Shown: positions 1-7,700 of the stretch, piece by piece | Layout of the letters: each line of letters starts with the position of its first letter | Numbering within the stretch: position 1 is the first letter of the stretch | Origin: an uncultured Pirellula sp. | Lineage (GTDB): Bacteria; Planctomycetota; Planctomycetia; Pirellulales; Pirellulaceae | Length of the DNA: 64,000 nucleotides | Reading direction: 5' to 3' | NCBI GenBank assembly: GCA_903892355.1 | Contig: CAITIE010000032.1 | Coordinates: forward strand, 1-64,000 | Position numbers and translations under genes: made by a program | The notes under the pieces: model-generated | What the model was told of the DNA's origin: nothing | The model's input: only the letters and a program-made list of their open reading frames with translations | Database searches by the model: none

Positions 1-168
1 CAAATCGATATCGAGATTTTTGAGAACGTTGGCGGCAACTCCGCTTCCTTCCTTGACGAGTCCGAGAAGGATATGTTCGGTACCAATGTATTCGTGGTTG
101 AACCGCTGAGCCTCTTGGTTGGCCAGCTGCATGACTTTGCGAGCGCGGTCCGTAAATCGTTCGTACAT
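1..168 (-). CDS. clpC: ClpC ATPase, N-terminal fragment (cut by window edge)
   Basis: Only the first 56 codons are present; the gene runs off the left edge. The translation starts [20 protein letters not shown] and continues with the [20 protein letters not shown] stretch of the first Clp N repeat. This is the N-domain of ClpC, the Hsp100 unfoldase that feeds substrates to ClpP in the cytoplasm and binds adaptors and phospho-arginine through this domain. The ATG at 166-168 is preceded on the minus strand by GGAAGGA about 6 nt away, which fixes the start. No CtsR-like operator was recognised upstream. The rest of the protein, including both AAA modules, lies outside the window. Confidence 0.95.
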   Translation of the reverse strand, partial: MYERFTDRARKVMQLANQEAQRFNHEYIGTEHILLGLVKEGSGVAANVLKNLDIDL

Positions 169-539
169 CTCAATCCTTCCTTTCAAGTTCAGCGTTGCAA
201 ACGCTGGGTGCGTTGAGCGCCGTGAATACTGGGTGCGTTTAACGCCAAAGCGGGCTGGAGTCCAAATCGTTGCGTAGTGCCTATCGAACATTGCGTAAGT
301 AGAGAATGTGGTTATCACAAAACTCCCCGTGCAATTGGCCGTTCGGAGGGCATGGAACATATATACAGCAAAACGCGTTCCGGAAGCAGGACCGTCAAAA
401 TTTCTTCATTGCAACATGGTGCAACCACAGGTTGGATGGCTGCAACTCAGGGTTCAAACGAAGCATTGCCCAACTTTTCAGGAGACAGTTAGGCAATGCG
501 TTACGTCAGATTCGAGAGAATCACCGTAACCGCATGGAA
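169..539. other. Intergenic region upstream of clpC
   Basis: About 370 bases without a convincing gene. It should hold the clpC promoter (transcribed leftwards), but no clear -35/-10 pair stands out. The only structure I see is the imperfect direct repeat at 204-246, listed separately. Small open frames here on the plus strand look like chance. Confidence 0.5.
204..246. repeat. Imperfect 18-bp direct repeat in the clpC leader region
   Basis: CTGGGTGCGTTGAGCGCC (204-221) recurs as CTGGGTGCGTTTAACGCC (229-246), with two mismatches and a period of 25 bp. It lies 36 to 78 bases upstream of the clpC start codon and could be part of the 5' leader or an operator. Function is unknown. Confidence 0.5.
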
Positions 540-1088
540 TCAGAGGCTTTCCGTGTGCGATCGAACTTTTTGCTGGAGTACCAAGCGCTTTTCTTTTGCG
601 ATCTCGTCGTGCCATCGCCACGCATCGTCGAGGAGTGCCAATTGGTCCAAGAGTTCCATGGATTGATGGTAGCGTTCGGTCCTGCGCATGATCGAAGAAA
701 GGAGCAATGCAGCTTCGACGTCAGTATTTTTTCCAAATGCGAATGGTTGCAGAATGCGTTCAGCCTCGAAATAGTTTGCTTGCAAATAGTGTTCTTGAGC
801 GAGCATCCATTGATCGAGGGGGCAACCGATATTGAGTTTAGGGCGAGCCAGTAGTCCTATCATTGCATTGTGAGCGCAAGAGACCAGCGATCCGGCGACT
901 ACCACGCACCACAATCCCCATATTTTCCATGAATCGAGCCACATCGGCCAAATGGTGGTTCCGATCCATGCGGTGCAAGCGATGAGCCCAAAGGCGATCG
1001 CGATGAGAAGGGACCGAGGGTCGCCGAGCCGCCATGCGGCGAGCGTTCCTGGCCAAAGGGAAAAAAGCATTCTCATTGAGATTTGCAT
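540..1088 (-). CDS. Small membrane protein with TPR-like C-terminal half, unknown function
   Basis: A 182-residue protein. Two hydrophobic stretches fill the N-terminal half (around residues 22-42 and 53-78), separated by a Trp-rich loop, so the N-terminus is probably a membrane hairpin. The C-terminal half, from about residue 85, is helical and charged and reads like one or two degenerate tetratricopeptide units (LxxNYFEAERIL, RYHQSMELLDQL). The frame can open earlier at a TTG, but the ATG at 1086-1088 has AGGG about 8 nt upstream and is preferred. It sits upstream of clpC on the same strand, with a 370-bp gap, so co-transcription is uncertain. I do not recognise the family. Confidence 0.65.
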   Translation of the reverse strand: MQISMRMLFSLWPGTLAAWRLGDPRSLLIAIAFGLIACTAWIGTTIWPMWLDSWKIWGLWCVVVAGSLVSCAHNAMIGLLARPKLNIGCPLDQWMLAQEHYLQANYFEAERILQPFAFGKNTDVEAALLLSSIMRRTERYHQSMELLDQLALLDDAWRWHDEIAKEKRLVLQQKVRSHTESL

Positions 1089-1334
1089 GATCAATCCCTA
1101 GGGTGCCGGAGTCGAGTTGGTTCGAAAGTACCTACATGGCTTAGCATTTCTCGTTAGTAGCAAAAATATCGGCCTTTGGGCAATGGCGACTGCAGATTGG
1201 CATGGACACCGGCACAGGAAATTCGGACTATCCATCAGGACAGCTCAGGAGGTTGCAAGCGAGGCCTTGGAGTTGGAGCAACGTTTGGTTGGATTCCCCT
1301 GAACCACTTTATTGATTTCCTGAGGACGGCACCT

Positions 1335-1742
1335 ATGTTGAACGCGCTTAAAAATCCCAGCAGCACTCGAGCGGAAAGCCGCGTTTTGAAAACTCGTCTC
1401 AGGGACGCAGCGGTTTGCATAGCATTGGGAATTATGGGGCATGCATTGGGATGCTCGAGCCCACAGACCTGCGCACCGCAACCTGGATACCCAGCGTATC
1501 CAGCTTACCCAGCGAGCTATCCAGGTTATGGTGCTCCGGGGGCTACGGTTCCCGCGGGAGCTGCGATGCCTGTCGGGGCAATGCCAGCCGGGGCTATGCC
1601 TGCGGGCGGCGCGATGCCAGCTGGAGTTCCGATGGCTGGCGTGACGGCTCCGGTGTATGGCCAACCGATCCCAGGGACGGGTTACCCAGCCACAGGTGCA
1701 GCGATGCCACCGGGGTACGCTCAACCTATGGTTGGCCGGTAA
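1335..1742 (+). CDS. Pro/Ala/Gly/Met-rich putative lipoprotein
   Basis: 135 residues. The N-terminus is basic, followed by a hydrophobic segment ending in HALGCSSP at about residues 33-40. The Cys after LG makes a plausible, though not ideal, lipobox, so the mature protein may be lipid-anchored. The rest is low complexity: PGYPAYPAYP units followed by repeated MPAG / MPVG motifs, then further Gly-Pro-rich sequence. Such tails are usually disordered. The ATG at 1335 has GAGGA about 8 nt upstream; a longer frame opening at 1176 lacks this. Secretion is inferred from the leader; function is unknown. It converges with the cytochrome-type gene downstream. Confidence 0.6.
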   Translation: MLNALKNPSSTRAESRVLKTRLRDAAVCIALGIMGHALGCSSPQTCAPQPGYPAYPAYPASYPGYGAPGATVPAGAAMPVGAMPAGAMPAGGAMPAGVPMAGVTAPVYGQPIPGTGYPATGAAMPPGYAQPMVGR

Positions 1743-1844
1743 GCACCAAAGTCGCTCAATCTATCTACGATTGCATCGCAGGCCACCAACGGCTCCGTGT
1801 TTGAAGCGAGCCATGGAACTGAACTTCAGGAATCAGGCGGGCGG

Positions 1845-3869
1845 CTATTTCCCTTTGCCGAGAGAGCGGGTGAGGAAAACATCCACAGGTCCAAGGCTCT
1901 TGGTGAATGCATCGTCGAATTTGGTGCCGGAAGCAAGATTCTTGAGCACCAGATCGTATTGCTTTTTCATTTCGGAGACTTGCATATTCCGGATAAGTCC
2001 GAATCCGATAATGGCTTCGTCTTCGTCATTCATCTTTCCATCCGTCAGAGGCTTGATCGTTTTTAGATCTTGGAGTACTTCTGGGAATCGGCGGAACCAT
2101 GGTTGGACACGGGCATCATTTTGTCCGACGGCGTTTGCCATCGCATTCCGGCCAGCGCCGTCGGCGAACCATTTGGGAACACCCTCGTGAGATGCCACCC
2201 AAACGCTCGTAAGTTGCTGGAGCAGCGACGTCTCATTCAGCTTGCTATCGGATTTGTCGTACACCATCGCGATATAGAGATCGAGGACGTCTTTGCGCCA
2301 GTGCCCGGACCATTCGGGAGGCAAGCTTCGTTTTTCGAGCATGTTGCCTAGTTCGCTGTAGTCGTATCGCGATTTTAGGGCATAGATCGTGATGCCTCCT
2401 TTGATCAGAGGATCTTTGGGACTGATCTTCAATTGTTTCTTAAGGTTTTTCGCGGCGTTGTTCGCTTGAGCGAGGAGTTGTTTGGCTCCCCCTTCTCCGA
2501 TGTTTCCCACGATATGAAACTCATCGTCGCTGGCTTCATCAGGAGTCGACTTAGGTGCAACCCGTTGCCAACGCGATTTGGCCCGCTCCATTCGCTTTGC
2601 CATCAGTTCCGAATGGCTTGCTTTGGCCGCCCACGACTTGGCGATTACCGATTCGAGTTGGCTTTCACGGCTGTCCCCATCGTACGTGGCACCTTCATCG
2701 ATCCATGTTTTCACAAGTTTGATTTGCTCATCGTTGAGAGCGGGTCGCCCACCAGCGGGCATACGTTGCCCAGCGGTTCCGAGCAGCTTCTTAACGATGA
2801 GGCTATCGTCTCCTTTGCCTGGGTCGAGAGCGGGGCCGCTGGTTCCACCTTTGAGCAGTCCAGTAAAGTTATTGAATGCGAAACCGCCGGAGGGGCGGGT
2901 GCCGCCGTAATGGCAACCGTTGCAATTAGCCACCAAGATTGGTGCGATGTCATTGGCAAAGCTGACCGTTTCTTTGCCGGTGCTTTGCTTCACGTCGACA
3001 GGTTTGTCGTTGGCGGGCATGGTTGGATTGCCATTCCCCGCGAGGGTCTTTAGCGATGCTTTGGGATCTTCCCCATCGAATTTTGCCCCTTGTTGGATCC
3101 ATTGCTTCAATTTGGCGAGGTTCTCGGGGGCTACTTTGGATCCGTTGGGGGGCATCGTGCCGGTCTCGATCACACTGAGGAGTTGGCTACCATCTGGGTC
3201 ACCGGCGAAGAGGACAGCGCCTGCTTTGGAGCCTTTCATGAGTTGTTCGTAGTTCGCCATTTGGAAACCGCCACTTTCTTTATCCACGTGGCAGCGACCG
3301 CATGATGCGACGATCCACGGTGCGACATCTTTGGCAAAGCTCACGACGTTCGGATCCGATTTTGGCGGGGTTGACGCCGATGGGGTTGGAGCCGATGGGG
3401 TTGTCTGAGGTTTTCCTTTATCGGACTTTGCATTCCGAACCATGGTGGCGATCTCACTCCATTCCGGGAGGGGCGAGAACTCAGCGCCTTCGATCGAGAG
3501 GGCTTCGGACGCTTTCAATAGCTGCTTGTGGATCCTCTCCCACTCTGGCAAGTTTTTCTTGTCGGAATCGAGCACCATTGGCACGAACGCTCGCGTGCAG
3601 GCTTCGACGAGCGCCGAGCTTTCCCCGAACTTTTTATCCTTGAACAGCTGCCCGGCCTTTTTCAGTTGCTCTTTGGCGTCATCGATGTTTTTCGGGGGTG
3701 TGGGATCCTCTGCGAGCGAGGCGCCGCACCACAGAATGGCAACGGCCAATCCGGCCAGTGAGATCCGCGAGAAGCCCGAGCGCAGGCTGGTTATGACCCG
3801 GTTTGTGGACTGGGCCGGAGGCCGGCGGAACGTGACGGACGGAATAGACGGTCGAAGAAAGCGAGCCAC
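1845..3869 (-). CDS. Secreted protein with two planctomycete cytochrome C domains and a degenerate peptidase-like C-terminus
   Basis: 674 residues from a GTG start with AAGGG upstream. A long basic leader followed by a hydrophobic run ending GASLAED marks a signal peptide. Two copies of the planctomycete cytochrome C domain follow. The first has CGRCH at about residue 190, ending in an ETGTMPPNG loop with Met-Pro-Pro. The second has CNGCH at about residue 316, ending in GQRMPAGGRPAL. Each motif should bind one c-type heme covalently in the periplasm. The C-terminal 250 residues contain VPKWFADGAGR, which resembles the PxWFxEG motif of MA-like gluzincins, but no HExxH is visible, so this part is probably non-catalytic. 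Electron transfer or oxygen/redox sensing is possible; the substrate is unknown. Confidence 0.8.
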   Translation of the reverse strand: MARFLRPSIPSVTFRRPPAQSTNRVITSLRSGFSRISLAGLAVAILWCGASLAEDPTPPKNIDDAKEQLKKAGQLFKDKKFGESSALVEACTRAFVPMVLDSDKKNLPEWERIHKQLLKASEALSIEGAEFSPLPEWSEIATMVRNAKSDKGKPQTTPSAPTPSASTPPKSDPNVVSFAKDVAPWIVASCGRCHVDKESGGFQMANYEQLMKGSKAGAVLFAGDPDGSQLLSVIETGTMPPNGSKVAPENLAKLKQWIQQGAKFDGEDPKASLKTLAGNGNPTMPANDKPVDVKQSTGKETVSFANDIAPILVANCNGCHYGGTRPSGGFAFNNFTGLLKGGTSGPALDPGKGDDSLIVKKLLGTAGQRMPAGGRPALNDEQIKLVKTWIDEGATYDGDSRESQLESVIAKSWAAKASHSELMAKRMERAKSRWQRVAPKSTPDEASDDEFHIVGNIGEGGAKQLLAQANNAAKNLKKQLKISPKDPLIKGGITIYALKSRYDYSELGNMLEKRSLPPEWSGHWRKDVLDLYIAMVYDKSDSKLNETSLLQQLTSVWVASHEGVPKWFADGAGRNAMANAVGQNDARVQPWFRRFPEVLQDLKTIKPLTDGKMNDEDEAIIGFGLIRNMQVSEMKKQYDLVLKNLASGTKFDDAFTKSLGPVDVFLTRSLGKGK

Positions 3870-4151
3870 GCGTTCACCCTTGCTGAAGTAATGGTTCAGG
3901 GACCAGCCGAAGAGCCCACATCGAACCGGACCGGTTCTATTTTCACTGAGACTCGGCGCGGTGGAAAGAGCCTGGCCAAAACTTCCCTGCGGTTTGGCAC
4001 GGGCGAATTGCCGACAATTCCGGAATGAGGATCTGGGAGGACTCCCATCTCTTAGAGTTTTAAGGATTTTAACGTACTCAAATCACCCGATAAATCCGAA
4101 AGATTTGGGGAGTAACCGGGATGCGACAAGCGGGATGGTGCAGGATGAAGC

Positions 4152-4751
4152 CTACAGAAGCTGTCGCCCTTTCAAGGCGTCGGCCAGGATTTCCTTGTTG
4201 GTGAACTCGAGAACACTGCCGCTGGTTACTCCGCGGGCCAATCGCGTCAGCCGGACCGGGAAATCCGCAAGGCGGTTGGAGATAAACAAGGCCGTTCCGT
4301 CTCCTTCGACGTTTGGGTTGGTTGCCATGATCACCTCCTTGAAGTTTCCCGTCCGCACGCGATCCACAAGGTGTTCAATGGTCAATTGATCCGGCCCAAT
4401 ACCGTCCAAGGGTGCGATTCGGCCTAGCAGAACGTGGTACAAGCCCCGAAATACGCCGGCTTGCTCGAGCGCGATCAAATCGCGAGGCTGTTCGACGATG
4501 CACAAGAGTGCTTGGTCTCGTCGGGCATCCTCGCAGATGCCGCAGCGATCCGATTCGGAAAGGTTGAAACAAACGGAGCAATACCGGACATTTTCCCGGA
4601 CACGGCGGATGGCGTCGGAGAGGGCGAGGGCTTCCGAAACGTGGACGCGCAGCAAATGATACGCCAAGCGTTCGGCTGTTTTTTTTCCGATGCCGGGCAG
4701 TTTGCCCAATTGATCAACCAATTCGGTTACCGACTGCGAGATCTCAGCCAT
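4152..4751 (-). CDS. recR: Recombination mediator RecR
   Basis: 199 residues, the usual RecR length. RecR acts with RecO and RecF to load RecA on gapped DNA in the cytoplasm. Visible features: an N-terminal helix-hairpin-helix (LGKLPGIGKKTAERLAYHLL), a zinc finger with four cysteines at about residues 58, 61, 70 and 73 (YCSVC...CGIC), and a Toprim domain with LCIVEQPRDLIALEQ. The frame can open 23 codons earlier, but MAEISQSV matches the family N-terminus and has AAGGAG upstream, though with a longish 12-nt spacing. The gene is divergent from the ABC-F gene and is not next to dnaX or ybaB, its common partners elsewhere. Confidence 0.95.
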   Translation of the reverse strand: MAEISQSVTELVDQLGKLPGIGKKTAERLAYHLLRVHVSEALALSDAIRRVRENVRYCSVCFNLSESDRCGICEDARRDQALLCIVEQPRDLIALEQAGVFRGLYHVLLGRIAPLDGIGPDQLTIEHLVDRVRTGNFKEVIMATNPNVEGDGTALFISNRLADFPVRLTRLARGVTSGSVLEFTNKEILADALKGRQLL

Positions 4752-4874
4752 GAAGCCACGTTTCTCCTTACGATTCATTCGCGTTGCTGTTAACATAGCA
4801 AACGTTGCGTGATTCGCCACGCTAGTTTCGAAAGTCCGTCACCATCATTGCTCGTCCGATAGCCCGTTGTCCCC

Positions 4875-6668
4875 ATGACTGTTTTGCTACAGATACGAAA
4901 CGCCCATAAAAGGTATGGGGATCAAATCCTACTCGACGGAGCCGAATGCACGCTCACCAGCGACACCAAGGTCGGGTTTATCGGACGCAACGGCGCAGGA
5001 AAGTCGACGTTGCTCAAATGTATCCTCGGGGACGACGAGTTGGACACGGGGGAGATCATCCGGCATCCGAAATTGAAGATTGGATACTTGCGTCAGCACG
5101 ATCCGTTCCTGCCAGGTGAAACAGCGCTAGAGTTTTTGATGCGAGATAGCGGCCAGCCTGATTGGAAATGCGGAGAAGTCGCAGGCGAATTTGAGATCAA
5201 AGGAAAGTACCTGGAGGCCCCCCTGCAGTCCCTATCAGGAGGTTGGCAAACGCGTGTCAAGCTTTCAGCGCTTTTGCTCCATGAGCCGAACTTGCTTCTC
5301 CTCGACGAGCCGACCAACTTCTTGGACTTGCGCACGCAGATCTTGCTTGAGCATTTCCTGAGGTCCTTCAACGAAGCATGCTTGATCGTTTCCCACGATC
5401 GCGCCTTTCTCAATGCCACCTGCGATTCGACGCTTGACCTTTCGATGGGGGAGCTGACGTTATTTCCCGGCAAAGTGGATGCGTTTCTCGAGTACCAGCA
5501 GGAGCTGAACGAGCACGATCAGCGCACCAATGCATCGATCGCTGCTAAGCGTAAGCAATTGCAAGAGTTCATCGATCGGAATCGCGCCCGCGCCAGCACG
5601 GCGACTCGGGCGAAGTCCAAAAGCAAAATGCTCGACCGGCTCGAGATGAAAAACGTCGTCAGCGATCAGTCGCGGGCGATCATCCGTGCCCCGCAAGTCG
5701 ACCCTCGACAAGGTCCAGCCGTACGTTGCCGCGACCTTTCGATCGGGTATGGCGATCGCGTCATCGCTTCGGAGATCACGCTCGAGATCGATCATGGCAT
5801 GAGAGCTGCGATTGTTGGGGACAACGGCCAAGGCAAAACCACATTGTTGCGGACGTTGGTCCAGTCGCTGAACCCGCTCGCGGGAGACGTGAAATGGGGT
5901 TATGGATGCGAATTGGGAACCTACGCACAGCATGTCTACACAAGTCTACCCGAGAACAAAACGGTCTTAGAGTATCTCGAGTACGAGTCGATCCCCGGCA
6001 CCAAAACGCAAACCATTTTGGACATGGCCGGCGCGATGCTCTTCAAGGGAACCGCCGTGAATAAACGCATTGCGGTCCTCAGCGGTGGTGAACGGGCGAG
6101 GCTGTGCATGGCGTCGCTGCTCCTAGGCAAGGCCAACATATTGATTCTCGACGAGCCGGGTAACCACTTGGACGTGGAAACTGTCGAAGCGCTCGCCGAT
6201 GCGTTGATCGACTATAAGGGAACGGTAATTTTCACTTCGCACGATCGGCATTTTCTCAAGCGTGTTGCGACTGCCTTTATCGAGGTCAAAGATGGTGGCG
6301 TGACCCACTACCGCGGTAACTACGATGCATATTTGTACATGGTCCAAAAGGAAATCGACGACGAAGAAGGTCGACGGAACGAAGCCAAACCAAAGACCAG
6401 TTCCAAATCAACCAGCAAGCCTGCATCAAAATCCGCCGCACCATCCCAATTGGATGAACGCCAACTTCGTAAGCAAATCGGCAATACTGAGAAGGCGATC
6501 GCCAAACTCGACGCGCAGCGGAAACAACTCAATGATCAAATGATGCAAGCGACGGACCCCAACGAGGCGATACGATTGCACGAGGAGCTGACGAAAGTCT
6601 CCTCCGATTTGGAGGCAGCGGAAACCAAATGGTCCGAACTTCAAGAACAGCTTGAAGCGGCGGAGTGA
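4875..6668 (+). CDS. ABC-F family ATPase, Uup-like
   Basis: 597 residues with two fused ABC domains and no membrane segments, the ABC-F layout. Domain 1 has Walker A GRNGAGKST (37-45), signature LSGGW (120-124) and Walker B LLLLDEPTN (about 140-148). A linker rich in Arg/Lys follows (about residues 210-260). Domain 2 has Walker A GDNGQGKTT (about 314) and signature LSGGE (about 400). After a Ser/Lys-rich hinge comes a coiled coil (about 520-597), as in Uup, which binds DNA or branched structures. ABC-F proteins mostly act on ribosomes or, for Uup, in genome stability; which applies here cannot be decided from sequence. The stop is only 4 nt from the tsaE start, so the two are probably co-translated. 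Confidence 0.9.
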   Translation: MTVLLQIRNAHKRYGDQILLDGAECTLTSDTKVGFIGRNGAGKSTLLKCILGDDELDTGEIIRHPKLKIGYLRQHDPFLPGETALEFLMRDSGQPDWKCGEVAGEFEIKGKYLEAPLQSLSGGWQTRVKLSALLLHEPNLLLLDEPTNFLDLRTQILLEHFLRSFNEACLIVSHDRAFLNATCDSTLDLSMGELTLFPGKVDAFLEYQQELNEHDQRTNASIAAKRKQLQEFIDRNRARASTATRAKSKSKMLDRLEMKNVVSDQSRAIIRAPQVDPRQGPAVRCRDLSIGYGDRVIASEITLEIDHGMRAAIVGDNGQGKTTLLRTLVQSLNPLAGDVKWGYGCELGTYAQHVYTSLPENKTVLEYLEYESIPGTKTQTILDMAGAMLFKGTAVNKRIAVLSGGERARLCMASLLLGKANILILDEPGNHLDVETVEALADALIDYKGTVIFTSHDRHFLKRVATAFIEVKDGGVTHYRGNYDAYLYMVQKEIDDEEGRRNEAKPKTSSKSTSKPASKSAAPSQLDERQLRKQIGNTEKAIAKLDAQRKQLNDQMMQATDPNEAIRLHEELTKVSSDLEAAETKWSELQEQLEAAE

Positions 6669-6672
6669 CAGC

Positions 6673-7170
6673 ATGGACGTCATCTCGCTCGATGCCGACC
6701 GTTGCCACGTGCACCTTGATGGGCTCGACGACTGCAGAAAACTCGCTGAGTTCATTGCTACAACGATAACGGCCCCAAAGACGATCGCGTTGGTTGGAAC
6801 CCTCGGCGCGGGAAAGACTCAGTGGACCCGTTTCTTTGCGATGAAACTGGGGGCTCACCCAGAGGAGATATCCAGCCCAACGTTCGTGCTGGTGCAACGT
6901 TACGGAACGACCCCGACGGTTTATCACTTGGACGCATACCGTGTAGGTGATGAAGACGAGTTTTTAGAGTTGGGGGTTGAGGAATTGTTCTCTGAATCAT
7001 CGATCAGCGTCGTTGAATGGGCAGATCGGTTCCCTGGATGCATGCCAGCAGATTGCTTGTGGCTACATCTCGAGGTCCATCCGACGGATCCCAACCGCCG
7101 AACCGTACGGATCGAGAACTTGAAAGCCAATCGTGCGATCGCAATCGCAATTCAAGGCGGATTGGTTTAG
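6673..7170 (+). CDS. tsaE: tRNA threonylcarbamoyladenosine biosynthesis ATPase TsaE
   Basis: 165 residues. TsaE is the P-loop ATPase that works with TsaB and TsaD to install t6A37 in ANN-decoding tRNAs. Walker A is GTLGAGKT at residues 42-49, followed by the family blocks ISSPTFVLVQRY, VYHLDAYRV and VVEWADRFP. The frame opens further upstream, but the ATG at 6673 lies just after the ABC-F stop and GGCGGAG, giving translational coupling and the normal TsaE length. TsaB and TsaD are not in this window. Confidence 0.93.
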   Translation: MDVISLDADRCHVHLDGLDDCRKLAEFIATTITAPKTIALVGTLGAGKTQWTRFFAMKLGAHPEEISSPTFVLVQRYGTTPTVYHLDAYRVGDEDEFLELGVEELFSESSISVVEWADRFPGCMPADCLWLHLEVHPTDPNRRTVRIENLKANRAIAIAIQGGLV

Positions 7171-7382
7171 CGTCCTGGATGGTTTGCAGCGACTTGAATT
7201 GCATCTGCATTTCGCGGTCGATATCAGCACCGTTTCGGTGATGCTAGGGTGCGGTGATGCTATAGCGTGCGGTCGCTGTTGGCCCGCGAAAGTTTTCGAG
7301 GAACGAGCCGCGGTTACGGCGAGAGAAGCTCGATTTTGCCAGTGGGATTTTGGCCGTAAGATTTTTGGCCGTGAGAAAGAAG

Positions 7383-7486
7383 GTGCTTGGGAGAGGCCCT
7401 CGCACAAGAGTACGACGCTTATGGCTGCTCCACTTAAGTCCTGACCCGGTTCACGCTTCCCCCTCGCGAGAGCCCCTCTCAAGCAC
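7383..7486 (-). ncRNA. ffs: Signal recognition particle RNA (bacterial small SRP / 4.5S type)
   Basis: The minus strand folds into one long hairpin of about 104 nt. The terminal stem pairs GTGCTTG (7480-7486) with CAAGCAC (7383-7389). Next, GAGAGG pairs with CCTCTC, then GGC with GCC and TCTCGC with GCGAGG. The apex carries the symmetric-loop signature of SRP domain IV, GGTCAGG on the 5' side and AGCAGCC on the 3' side, separated by exactly 10 nt as in E. coli 4.5S RNA. This is the Ffh-binding site of the co-translational targeting particle. The 10 apical nt read ACTTAAGTGG rather than the usual stem capped by GGAA, so the tetraloop is non-canonical. A good -10 box lies 6 nt upstream. Confidence 0.88.
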
Positions 7487-7492
7487 GCTAGC

Positions 7493-7498
7493 AGTATA
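7493..7498 (-). promoter_or_regulatory. -10 element of the SRP RNA promoter
   Basis: TATACT on the minus strand ends 6 nt before the predicted RNA 5' end at 7486, the spacing expected for a sigma70-type start. The -35 region is weak: TTTCCT at a 16-bp spacing is the best candidate. Confidence 0.55.
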
Positions 7499-7700
7499 CG
7501 TGAGCGCAGCGATAAGGAAACCCCAACGCTAACGGATCCCGGAAAAGTATACGACTCGGTCGGTAATCTGTAGGGCATAACCGGCCAGAGCGTTGATGGG
7601 TCTTGACCTTTGTCCCGACGGCAAAAACCTAGACCCTTTCGTGAGGGCTGGTTCTCCCGTGGCGTATTGGCTCGGAGATCCGTTATCGGGTCCAAGGCTT

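Larger units (their letters stand above)
7171..7700. other. Intergenic region holding the SRP RNA gene
   Basis: 530 bases between the convergent tsaE and AsmA-like genes. A long minus-strand open frame covering it has atypical composition and overlaps tsaE, and I reject it. The segment 7383-7498 is the SRP RNA and its -10 element. Downstream of the AsmA-like stop, around 7628-7655, there is a short GC stem followed on the minus strand by TTTTT, possibly a weak terminator. A short direct repeat TTTTGGCCGT is seen near 7351 and 7364. Confidence 0.6.

Noticed and set aside
7063-7695. Long minus-strand open frame over the tsaE 3' end and the SRP RNA
   Set aside because: It overlaps tsaE by more than 100 bases, runs antisense to it, covers the whole SRP RNA and has no recognisable domain.
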